In this document: positions 33,265-43,437 of the stretch, one piece after another
Layout: each line of letters opens with the position of its first letter
Numbering within the stretch: the first letter of the stretch is position 1
Assembly (NCBI GenBank): GCA_022495995.1
Contig: JAFEMH010004907.1
Coordinates: forward strand, 1 to 64,000
DNA from: Adenophora triphylla var. japonica
Taxonomy: Eukaryota > Streptophyta > Magnoliopsida > Asterales > Campanulaceae
Reading direction: 5' to 3'
DNA: 64,000 bases
Translations under genes and position numbers: made by a program
Notes under the pieces: generated by a model
What the model saw: only the letters and a program-made list of their open reading frames with translations
Database searches by the model: none
What the model was told of the DNA's origin: nothing

Positions 33265-35420
33265 TGTAAGTACCCAAATCCGGATCGTCAAAATCCGTTA
33301 AAAGTTAACCAGAATCCGTTAACTGGCCCGCTCCAAGTTAACCGAAACCCGTTAAGCTCCCCGTTCTCAAGCCAACAAGATGTCCCGGGACTGCCCCGTG
33401 CATCCCAACGTCAAAGCGTACTCAACACACGTCGTCACACGTAAAAGTACAGCTTTTCCTGAAAAATGCACTTTCCAGCACTTTTCGGGGGCGTTTCGGA
33501 CATTTTTCGGACAGTTATTTAAAAAATGGACAAAACCGAGAATAATGGCACAAAAATCCATGCCCTGGTGAGTCACAGGGGCACGTGGCACGCATGCCAT
33601 AGCCCCCTAGCCAACATCAATCAGATTTCAGAGTGAAAAGACCAAAATACCCCTGAGATGTTGTCACAGTCCGTCCGAATCTTTTTGTGCAAAACAGATT
33701 GCCAAGAAGTCATTCCAATTTCAAAAATCCCACAAAACCCCCTGAAATTCAGGTTAAGTCCGTCCGGACTCTTTTGCAAATTTACCCTATAAATACAGAG
33801 GGCTGTCAAACATTTGAGAGGAGGAAAAAATCATCCATTTTTCACCACAGCCACGGCCCAAACCCTTTTCACCCTCTCCCGAGCCCCGTTTTGCCTCGAT
33901 TTGTGTGAAAACTTCGTATTTCAACCAAACACGAACCAAACAACCTCAAAACACCGTTCCAAACACTAAATCGTATCCCGTATATGCCTCCCGAGCCAAA
34001 AGAGTCAACCCCTAGCCATAGGTAACACTCTCTCTCCCTAAACACTCGTTCCATCTCGGTTTACGCGCCAGTCGCTACAACCGTTTTGGACGAAAGTCAT
34101 TAAAATGTAGACGTCACCGTCAACGGGGTCCGATACGATTTAGTCCAAGATCCTCTTCTCATCCCGTAAGAGAAGTAATCTCGGGTTAAAACGGCATTCC
34201 GGCCCCGTTCCTTTACTTTTAATGTCATTTACAATTCCGGATCGTTCGATCCGTTGAACATCATTTACTTTACGCAACTTTATAGTCCGAACCATTTGGT
34301 TTGTGATAGTCATTTAACGGTCGGGATCGTTTGATCCGTTGAATGCTATTTACTTAATGCACCTTTAAAATCCAGGTCCTTTGATTCCGTTGATAACGCA
34401 TTTTAAATAATGTCATTTACAAGTCTGAGCCATTTGGCTCATGATAGTATTTACTTATCAAAGTCCGAGTCGCAAAACGATTTGTTGATCGCATATCATT
34501 TAATGCTTTTTTCCTGTAAAATCGCTAACAATGTAATGCCCGGTTCAAAACCGGAGTTCGACATTCGAACTCTCTTTCAAAACGCGCAAAATGACGTTTG
34601 GCATCCAAACGATCATCTTCAAACTCAAAATCTGACATTTGACATTCAAATCTCATTTAATGCTTTTTTCCCGTAAAATCGCTAACAATGAAATGCCCGG
34701 CTCAAAACCGGAGTTCGACATTCGAACTCTCTTTCAAAACGCGCAAAGTGACATTTGGTATCCAAATGATCATCTTTAAACTCAAAAAATCCAACGTTTG
34801 ACATTCAAACGCTCCTTTCTTAAAATTCAACATTTGACACTTAAGTTAACAGTTCAAAATCATCACTCGCACCACTTTTTCCTAAAAACACCAAAACCGA
34901 CGTTTGTCATTCAAACGCTCGCCTTTTCCAAAAAGAATTACAAAATCAACGTTTGACGTTCAAACCAAGATTAAGCTAGTCATTCAAGCCCCCATTTTCA
35001 AAATGTAAACAGACACACACACACACACATATTCGAGAAAAGTAGAAAGACTCGTCATACGAGGCGTTTCGGGTGATCTCAAAATACTCTTCCCGAAACG
35101 TAACGTGACCTCCGAACCTAACAATCTCTGGTACTAAAAAAGCCTTTTCCTTGTTTTCGCTACCAATAAAAATGACACCCCGTTTCAAAGCCTTTTTCTA
35201 AGTTTTTGCTACCAATAAAAACGACACCCCGTTTCAAAGCCTTTTTCTATGTTTTTGCTACCAATAAAAATGACACCCATTTTCACTAAGCCGTTTTTCA
35301 ACGTTTGGGCTCAAAATACAAAATCGCGTGGCGACTCCTCTCCTTCCCGAAAAAGAGGTCTCAAACACCAATCCGCGAAAGACAACCGCGTTCGCCGCGC
35401 GCGAATCCCGGGTAATTTCA
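33265..35420 (+). repeat. 3' LTR of Tat-A (2156 bp)
   Basis: Begins TGTAAGTACCCAAATC and ends GGGTAATTTCA. The inverted counterpart is 45247-47241. It has a TATA box TATAAATA at 33788-33795, repeated blocks around (ATT)CAAACG with AACGTTTGAC (34540-34970), an (AC)n run near 35010-35024, and three copies of a block with TTTTTGCTACCAATAAAAA (35150-35275). The flank starts CTCGG, the possible target duplication; the other end is outside the window. Confidence 0.92.
33788..33795 (+). promoter_or_regulatory. TATA box of Tat-A LTR
   Basis: TATAAATA, conserved in Tat-B as the complement at 46714-46721. Confidence 0.65.
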
Positions 35421-36186
35421 CTCGGCTATGCCGAGGAGTAAGTGTTGCTCTACCTCGGCTTAAAAGAATATGAATGGGCTCTTACATGTCATGAGGCGCT
35501 TCATTTTCTGTCGGTTAATTCGTACAATGATGAATGGGTATATAAGCCAAAACCCAATTCGTTTCTACTCTTTTATCACCCTTTGTATTTGAGAGAGAAA
35601 CTATAAGCTTCAAAATCGCCAGCACGCTCTTGATTTCTTGGTCAAATCTGTTCATTTGTGCTTGATTTCGTACACCTTTTCTTTATCAATATTCGATTTT
35701 AAGGTATAATTTCTTCCTTTCCCTCTATTTTCTGCATATTTGTTTCGAATTTCTGGGTTTTGGTACTGTTCTTGGTGGGTTCTTCTAGAATCCGTCATTG
35801 TTGTACTTGTTTGAAGCTTTATTATTGAACAATCTTGTGTCTTGCTCGTCCCTAAAGATGGCGAGTACGTGGATAAGTAACCCAAATGCCCTCTACTGTT
35901 ACCATACCCAAAATCTTAGAATTTATCAAAGGACTGACGGGTCATGGATGATGTTGAGTTTGAACGAGATAGGGGAGATTTTGATGAGGTACCAATCTCC
36001 TAGAACCGACATCGGTTATCCTAGTCGGTTTAGGATAGACCGAATTGATCTTGAGTCTCCCAACGTTGTGCTATTCCAAGTTTGGTCTGAGATAATCAAC
36101 CACATCAATTTGTATTACTTGAAGTCCTACCATTTGGAGAGTCCTCCATTTTTGGGTAAGGGTCCCTCCTCGATTTTAATTTATAG
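35421..36186 (+). repeat. Partial copy of promoter plus first exon of the 37386-40333 gene
   Basis: Nearly identical to 37386-38155. It contains the CTCGGCTATGCCGAGG start, TATATAAG (35539-35546), a leader with a likely intron donor, and an ORF from 35858 (MASTWISNPNAL...). The copy departs from its partner after TTTTAATTTATAGGA and is cut on the left by the Tat-A LTR, which evidently inserted in it. Confidence 0.85.
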
Positions 36187-36610
36187 GACGAGGTGGTTAT
36201 TAAACTAAACCAAATTAGCACTTTGTTTATATTTATTTTTTTAGTTGGCAATACTAATGAAAATATTTAATTGTAGACTATAATTAACAGATGGAACCGG
36301 ATCGAAACATACCAATGGAACTTGTTCTATAATGTATTGGTATGGTCCTGATCTTAAATTTATACAAAATGGAAAAATTGTACCGGTCCTGATTTCCTAA
36401 AATTTTGATAAAAGTCGGATCAATTCGGACCAATTATGTAAAATATTTTTTTTAAATGAAAATGTTTTTCGAAAAATGGCATGATCTTGTTTTCTGTTGT
36501 TTGGTAAATATTTGAAAAATGTTTTTCGGAAAACATTATCCGGCGTTTGGTAATGTTTTTCGGAAAACATTATTCGACATTTGGTAATGTTTTTCGGAAA
36601 GCATTAATCA
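36187..36610. other. AT-rich spacer with a GTTTTTCGGAAAACATT array
   Basis: No gene is visible. Three to four units of about 33 bp (TTTGGTAATGTTTTTCGGAA plus AACATT) lie at 36500-36605. Each contains a short palindrome (TTTTTCGGAAAA). Confidence 0.7.
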
Positions 36611-37385
36611 TATTTTTCTGACAACCTATTTGATGATGCCAAAAACGTTCGGATCAGCCCAAATTCAGCGACAGGTTGTATCTAGTATATGATTGAATAG
36701 CCTGAAAAATAAAAACAAACACATAAACTAAGTCGGGACTTCACCAGCGAATCTCCTCCGGCGTGAGAGTAATTATTTGTGTTTAGAGAGAGAAATCAAT
36801 TGACAAGAGTTTGTATTCAAAAGATGCGTTACCAAAATAATGTGAATTATGGCTTGTATATATAGGCATAGTATTGTGTAATCCATATTTAATAGGAATT
36901 CGTGTGAGAGGTGGTTATAATCCTAGTGGGATTATAACTGTTCACAGTCCTTATTTGAGTAGGATTAGATGATATATTATGCATGTGCGCCTTGGAGGAG
37001 AGTTTCTCGTCATATATGGCCTGATCGGCCTAACGTGAGCCGAGGAAAAGATTTGTGAAGGATGGGGAAACCCATTTCCTTATTTTGTAGACAACCGAGG
37101 AGGTGCTCCTCATATTTAAAGGAGGCCTTGCTCGGCCTATATGATTATGCCTTGTCGGCATCCAGTTTTGTTGGGCCTTGATCATTATTCTCTCTATTAT
37201 GTATAGGTCGATATAGTGGGAAATGACGAGAAGGCACGACGAGCAAAGGTAGGGAAAGCCCACTCCCTTTGTCGTATTTGAGACTTATATGGATTATATT
37301 TTGGGCTCAATCCATTGGGCTTTGCTCGGCTTGATCCACGTTCGTACCTCGGTTTATACCTTTCAGTGGCCCCCTACTTCCTAGC
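36611..37385. other. Sequence upstream of the second promoter copy
   Basis: 775 bp with no coding frame of note. It is rich in the words CTCGGC and GCCGAGG, which also mark the promoter copies and the downstream repeats at 40690 and 43330-43430. It may be the 5' part of the same transposon or an LTR, but I find no paired terminal repeat in the window. Confidence 0.4.
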
Positions 37386-40333
37386 TCGGCTATGCCGAGG
37401 AGTAAGTGTTGCTCTACCTCGGCTTAAACGAATATGAATGGGCTCATACGTGTCATGAGGCACTTCATTTTCCGCCGGTTAATTCGTACAATGATGAATA
37501 GGTATATAAGCCAAAACCCAATTCGTTTCTACTATTTTATCACCCTTTGTATTTGAGAGAGAAACTATAAGATTCAAAATCGCCAGCACGCTCTTGATTT
37601 CTTGGTCAAATCTGTTCATTTGTGCTTGATTTCGTACACCTTTTCTTTATCAATATTCGATTTTAAGGTATAATTTCTTCCTTCCCCTCTATTTTCTGCA
37701 TATTTATTTCGAATTTTCTGGGGTTTGGTACTATTCTTGGTGGGTTCTTCTAGAATCCGTCATTGTTATACTTGTTTGAAGCTTTATTATTGAACAATCT
37801 TGTGTCTTGCTCGTCCCTAAAGATGGCGAGTACGTGGATAAGTAACCCAAATGCCCTCTACTGTTACCATACCCAAAATCTAAGAATTTATCATAGGACT
37901 GACGGGCCATGGATGATGTTGAGTTTGAACGAGATAGGGGAGATTTTGACGAGGTACCAATCTCCTAGAATCGACGTCGGCTATCCTAGTCGGTTTAGGA
38001 TAGACCAACTTGATCTTGAGTCTCCCAACATTGTGCTATTCCAAGTTTGGTCTGAGATAATCAACCACATCAATTTGTATTACTTGAAGTCCTACCATTT
38101 GGAGAGTCCTCCATTGTTGGGTAAGGGTCCCTCCTCGGTTTTAATTTATAGGAAGAGGAGGGATATTCTTCCTCTTTCTCATCTTCCATTTGACTTGGCC
38201 AAGTAATGACCCTTAATTATTATTTTTTGTACAGCCATGACGGGAAGAGGAAGTGGTGATGCTCGTCCTACCGGTCCCTCGACTTCGAGGAGGATTGTAG
38301 ACGCGTTTACTGAGGGAGCCCGATCTGGAGGCCGGGTGGATCAGGCCGAGGTAGGACTTATCAGGGGAACCCATGATAGAGGAACTCCATTTTAGGTATG
38401 GGGTATCGAGGGAGAGTACCGACTTAGTAACTTCCCCGGTGTTCCCCTCAAGACCGAGAAAGCCGTAGTTGACTTTTACTACAGTCTGAATCACGTCCAT
38501 TTCTATTATAAACAGTTTCAATTGGGCCAACGTCTTCCCTTGGACCCCTTCATAAACAAATTCCTTGAGGATATGCAAGCCGTACCGGCTATGCTAGGTG
38601 CCAACGACGTGAGGTTCCTCACCGGCTTTATTGTCCTTTATCATAGCTTAGGCTTTTGAGCCTTGTCAGTCTGCGTTTTACCATTTTTATACCGTGAGTT
38701 ACAAGGAGGATACGAGGCTTGTGGTTATAAGGAGCGACCCAAACCAACCAAAAATTATCTACCCCATGTCGAGTAAGGTATCCGGGTGGAATAACCACGT
38801 CGTTAGGGTGGAGAGCTGACAAGGCTGGGAGTTTCCCTCTCCCTCGAAGTACCCACGTGTGCCCGAGAAGGTATGGAGGCCTGAGTGGAGTGCCCAATTT
38901 ATTGAGAGACTAAGGGAGTTCGCCGAGGTAGGAACTTTATGTTGATTCACTTTGGAGACAGATCAGAGATATTACGTTCAAGTCGGGGTCATGCCAGGCC
39001 CCTTGAACGGCCTAGAGCTTATGGTTCCAGTTGTGAGGGGGAACAGATTTCCTAACTGGAGGGTGCATCCCAGTCTGGTATTCCATGATGAATGTGATGT
39101 CAGAAGTTATATAAAGACAGATGTTTTACTGAGGATGGCGTCGTCGGCTGTAAATATCTTCCTTCCCCGTATTTCGTACTTGTATAATTTTTATTTTTGC
39201 TTTTGTATTTCCCCATAATTTTACTAACTGTTCTTTCTCGTCCTTGTAGATCTTACAGCCGAGCAAGAAAGGAAGATGTCGGAAGAACTACTTGACCCCA
39301 TGCATTGATGAAGTTGAGGAGGAGGACGTCTCGTTCTTCGGCTCAAACCAAGCGACGAGTTGACATTGTTCACCGTCAAGCTATATTATCCACTAAGGAT
39401 GCTGGGACGTTGCCCTTGAAACCGGTGGGGGTTCCGCTGCCTGCATCGAGGAAGGAAATGATGGGCAAGATGCCCAGGTCAAAGAGGGACAGAGTTCCCA
39501 AGCTCTAACTTTTGATGCCAAGGAGGCGATAAAGCAAGCCGGTCCATCTGAGACTGTGGAGGCTGAAGCCGGTGAAAGAAGCTCTGCCCAAAAATGGCCA
39601 AGGGTGGACACTGTGTAGGAGGAACCTCCCTACAAGAGAATTGTTGAATCTTCCTCCAAGGAGGTCACTGTTCGGCACGTGAAAACGTATGCTAAAGCCC
39701 GAGCAGGTAGCCAAGAAGTTAGCCGTCTACCCAACAATCAGGGGTTTAGATGTGCTGGCCAGGAAGGGCCCTAAGCTGAGGCTAGGCCGGAGTGTGGTAC
39801 ATCGTGCAATGGACGAGGATTTGCTCGAACACTTCGCAGAAGCCAAGCCGACCAGGAACACCTTGCCAATAGAAAGGGCCTCCTTATAAGTGAGGTAACC
39901 TTCTCGTCATAACTTTCTTTTCCTTCTCGGTTTTATCATACTTGTAATCTCTTGCTAATAAATTATGTTTTCTTTGTTGTAGCTTGCCACAATGACTGCC
40001 TACGAGGCAATAAAGAGCAAAGCGGCCGACGAGCACGAACAGAAGCTTGAACGACAGATTGAGAAGAATCGGGCCAATCTGGCCAAGGCCGTAGAGCTCC
40101 TTAATTCATTGAGGACCGAGGTAGACGAGCAGAAGGCGTCCAGGGCAGAGGCCGAGAAGGCTACAGAGGCGGACAAGGAGGCTCAGGCCAAAGTCGAGGA
40201 AGCCAACAAAGCTGAAATTGAGAAGGAGACCGAGGAAGGAGTTCAGGCCGAGGAGGTTCAAACTGAGCAGATTATGATTATTTCTGAAGCCGAAGCTAAC
40301 CAAGATGAGCTATTCACCAATGATCAGGCTTAG
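37386..40333 (+). pseudogene. Decayed multi-exon transposon-type gene (putative gypsy-type transposon domain, coiled coil)
   Basis: TATATAAG near 37503 precedes a leader and an ORF at 37823-38206 (MASTWISNPNALYCYHTQNL). Further pieces follow in several frames: LNHVHFYYKQFQLGQRLP and VRFLTGFIVLYHSLGF (38480-38660), then DTRLVVIRSDPNQPK-like text, and a basic segment (39305-39508). A last exon at 39992-40333 (MTAYEAIKSKAADEHEQKLE) is 113 residues of strongly helical Glu/Lys/Ala sequence, typical of a coiled coil. Exon borders with GT/AG are plausible near 38207, 39247 and 39980. The body resembles proteins annotated as putative gypsy-type transposon (N-terminal domain plus coiled coil). Frameshifts and stops (38393, 38657) argue against function. 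A diverged host gene is the alternative. Confidence 0.5.
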
Positions 40334-40734
40334 AACGTTTCTGTTTTGTTTTTTTTTTTTTGTAATAGAATAGGGCCTTTTTACTTTAACTTTCATATCA
40401 ATATAATGCCCTTTCTTCGTTCTCCTTCGTCTTGCTTTAATATGAATTGTCTCTGATTTGAATGTTTATTGTGTTGTACATATGTTATATATTCATTTGT
40501 TGAGTATTTGTACAAGTGCAACCTAACTTAGGAAGCCGAGGAAGTCCTTCTCGTCATTCATGTTCAATTTGTTTACACCAAGGAAGTTGGTTTGTTCTTA
40601 AATCACTTGGTGAATTTGCAAGTTATCATTAGAACGAGGGAGGTTCCTCGACATGAAACTTGAGTTATATTTGATTTTATCTCTATAGGCCGAAGAAGGT
40701 TGCTCGGCTATAGGTCTTAGATAATTTGTTGATA
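40334..40734. other. Spacer downstream of the decayed gene
   Basis: No gene. A T-run at 40347-40360 and AATAT(A)AT words could serve as 3' end signals of the preceding gene. Near 40685-40725 there is one unit of the GCCGA(G/A)GAAGGT(C/T)G...TAGGT repeat that recurs after the LINE. Confidence 0.6.
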
Positions 40735-40736
40735 CT

Positions 40737-43147
40737 TTGGAGGAGGTAGTGCAACGAGTACCTAGTGGTGAGAAATTAGTGATTGGTGGTGATCTGAACG
40801 GGCATGTGGGGTCTAGTCGATATGGCTTTGAGAGCATACATGGAGGTTTTGGTTTTGGGGAGAGGAATGAAGCAGGAAATAGTATCCTGGACTTTGCGTT
40901 GGCATATGACTTGAGTATAATGAACACTTGGTTCAAGAAGAGAGAATCTCACTTAGTGTCCTATAGGAGTGGAGGTAATGCGAGTCAGATTGACTTCTTC
41001 TTGGTAAGAAATACTTGTAGAAAGAGTTATACAGATTGCAAGGCTATTCCGGGTGAGAGCAAAGCAACTCAACATAGAATGGTGGTACTTGATTTTCGAA
41101 GTAAGAGAATTTCGAGGAAGAGAAAACCACAGGTAGACCCTAGAATCAAGTGGTGGAGACTTCAAGGGGAGAATCAACAGAAATTTGTAGCTAAGATGGT
41201 CGATACAGGTATTTGGTCGGATAATATGGAGGATATGGATATAGATTCGATTTGGACTAAGATGGTACATACCATAAAGGAGGTGGCGAAAGAAGTCCTT
41301 GGAGAATCTAGAGGAAATGGGCCACCAAGTAAGGACACATCATGGTGGAATGAGGAAGTAAAACAAGCAATAAAGGGCAAGAGATAATACTACAAATTAT
41401 TGGGAAAATGTAGGAGCGATGAGAACTATGAGAAATATAAGGAAGCTAGAAGAGATGCTAAGAAAGCAATAAGAGACGCAAGAGCAAAGGTGAATCAGAA
41501 ACTTTATGATAAGTTTGATACAAAAGAAGGGGAAAAGGACATCTACAGACTCGCTCGTATGAGGGATAAGAGGACACGAGATATTGGGACGGTTAAATGT
41601 GTGAAGGATGTAGACCAAAGAGTTCTAGTCGGGGATAAAGAGATAAAAGATAGATGGAGTTCGTACTTTGATACCTTGTTCAATGGCGATCAAGAGCAGG
41701 ATATTGGAGATTTAAATATCTCTTCGAGTATGGTTAATCGAGATTTTATGCGGAGAATTCAAAAGAGTGAAGTGGAAATGGCAATGAAAGAGATGAGATT
41801 GAAGAAAGCTGTAGGACCGGATGGTATGCCAATTGAGGTTTGGAGATGTTTCAGGAAGAGGGGGATAGATTGGTTAACAACTATATTTAACAAGATATGG
41901 AGAGTTAACACAATGCCATTGGAGTGGCGAAAGAGTACTCTGATCCCTTTGTATAAGAACAAAGGTGATGTCCAAGATTGTGCCAACTATCGGGGGATCA
42001 AACTAATGAGCCATACTATGAAACTTTGGGAAAGAGTGATTGCACAAAGGCTGAGAAAAATTGTGGATATTTCGAAGAATCAATTTGGGTTTATGCCGGG
42101 AAGATCGACTATGGAGGCAATATATCTTATGAGACAAACCATGAAGAAATATCGGGATCAAAAGAAAGATTTGCATATGGTTTTCATTGATTTGGAGAAG
42201 GCATATGATAAAGTGCCAAGTGAGGTACTTTGGTGGGCATTAGCAAAGAAGGGTGTTTCAAATAAATATATTGATATTATCAAGGACATGTATAATGGAG
42301 TTAGTACTTTTGTACAGACTAGTGTTGGGAAGACTGAAGAGTTTCCTATAAAGATTGGAGTGCATCAAGGTTCCGCACTTAGCCCCTTTCTTTTTGCTTT
42401 GATAATGGACGAATTGACGAGATCAGTTCAAGATGATATACCAAAGTGTATGTTGTTCGCAGATGATATTGTGCTGACTGATGAGACAAGAGAGGGTGTG
42501 AAAAGTAAATTGAAGTTGTGGAGACACACTTTGGAATCTCGAGGTTTTCGATTAAGCAGAAGCAAGACTGAATATTTGGAGTGTAAGTTTAGCAGAGTTG
42601 GAAGTAGGGAGGCAGGAGCGGTCACATTTGATGGAATGCCCAATAGATTAAAGCAGGTTGGTTGAAGTGGAAGAGTGCCACAGGGTTTCTATATGATCGC
42701 GGAATGCCCAATAGATTAAAGGGAAAATTCTACCGCACGGCAATTAGGCCGGCATTGCTTTACGGCACCGAATGTTGGGCCGTGAAACAGTGTCACGTGC
42801 ATAAGATGAATGTGGCGGAGATGCGTATGCTTCGATGGATGTGCGGTCATACAAGAAAGGATCGATTGGGAAATGAGGTGATCAGAGGTAAAGTAGGAGT
42901 TGCGCCCATTGAGGATAAAATGAGGGAAAATCGTCTAAGGTGATTTGAACATGTGAGAAGGAGACTGAGTGATGTACCGGTTAGGAGGCCGGATCAGTGG
43001 AGAAATGATAAAATGGCGAGGGGTAGGGGAAGACCCAAACAAACTTGGATTAGAGTAATTGAAAATGATATGAGTATACTTGGAGTGGATGAAAGTATGG
43101 TGTTGAAGAGGCCGGAGTGGAGGGCAAAAATCCATTTGGGGGGTTGA
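40737..43147 (+). pseudogene. RTE LINE endonuclease-reverse transcriptase
   Basis: Endonuclease remnants: GEKLVIGGDLNGHVG, GFGFGERNEAG and ASQIDFFLVR. An in-frame stop at 41385-41387 interrupts the linker. The same frame continues with RT motifs KAVGPDGMPIEVW, YRGIKLMSHTMKLWERVI, QFGFMPGRST, VFIDLEKAYDKVP, GVHQGSALSPFLFALIMDEL and the catalytic FADD (FADDIVL, about 42458). At about 42640-42660 a deletion has removed the conserved stretch before GWLKWKSATG, shifting the frame. The C-terminal part YRTAIRPALLYGTECWAVK and MLRWMCGHTRKDR runs to 43147 with one more stop at 42941. Confidence 0.9.
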
Positions 43148-43250
43148 ATTTTATTTTTATTTTTATTTTTATTTTTTTTTTATTATTATTATTTTTTTAA
43201 AAAAAAAAAAATTTTAATTTTTAAATTTTTTTTCAACAACCTTTTTTCAC
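43148..43250. repeat. Low-complexity A/T tract in LINE 3' region
   Basis: Runs of ATTTTT, ATT and A/T homopolymer separate the RT stop from the conserved 3' end of the LINE. Confidence 0.85.
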
Positions 43251-43325
43251 GATGACATATGAGGATTCATGTTAGCCGACCCCAAATTATTTTGGGACTA
43301 AGGCTTTGTTGTTGTTGTTGTTGTA

Positions 43326-43437
43326 TGCAGAGGAAAGTCGTTCGGTCATAGGTATTAGGTAATTTTTAAGGTTCTACCTCATTATGCCGAGGAAGGTCGT
43401 TCGGTAATAGGTATTAAGTAATTTTTAATGTTTTACC
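43326..43437. repeat. Two tandem units of GAGGAA(A/G)GTCGTTCGGT...
   Basis: Two units of about 63 bp (GAGGAAGGTCGTTCGGTAAT, then AGGTATTAAGTAATTTTTAA) lie right after the LINE. A further unit lies just before it (40685-40725), so the LINE inserted into a short array that probably belongs to the decayed element on its left. Confidence 0.75.

Larger units (their letters stand above)
9376..35420 (+). mobile_element. Tat-lineage Ty3/gypsy retrotransposon, copy A, interrupted
   Basis: Two blocks (9376-14587 and 27040-35420) belong to one element split by the copia insertion. Order: protease, G-patch, RT, RNase H, archaeal-type RNase H, integrase, then antisense genes, tandem arrays, polypurine tract and 3' LTR. 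The second RNase H and antisense genes downstream of integrase are hallmarks of the Tat clade (Ogre/Grande/Retand relatives). Tat-B (45247-64000) has the same order in inverted orientation, which confirms that the two blocks are parts of one element. The 5' LTR and gag are outside the window. Sequence equivalent to about 53345-54560 of Tat-B is missing at the copia junction. Confidence 0.85.
40735..43325 (+). mobile_element. RTE-type LINE, 5' truncated
   Basis: It has the C-terminal part of an endonuclease, a full reverse transcriptase and a short 3' region (TTGGGACTAAGGCTTTG, then TTG repeats at about 43305-43323). The 3' end AGCCGACCCCAAATTATTTT followed by TTG repeats is typical of plant RTE LINEs, which end in short repeats rather than poly(A). 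The N-terminal part of the endonuclease is missing, as expected from incomplete reverse transcription. Confidence 0.9.

Noticed and set aside
35010..35024. (AC)n microsatellite as an independent locus
   Set aside because: The complementary GT run is in the Tat-B LTR at 45617-45634, so it is part of the LTR.
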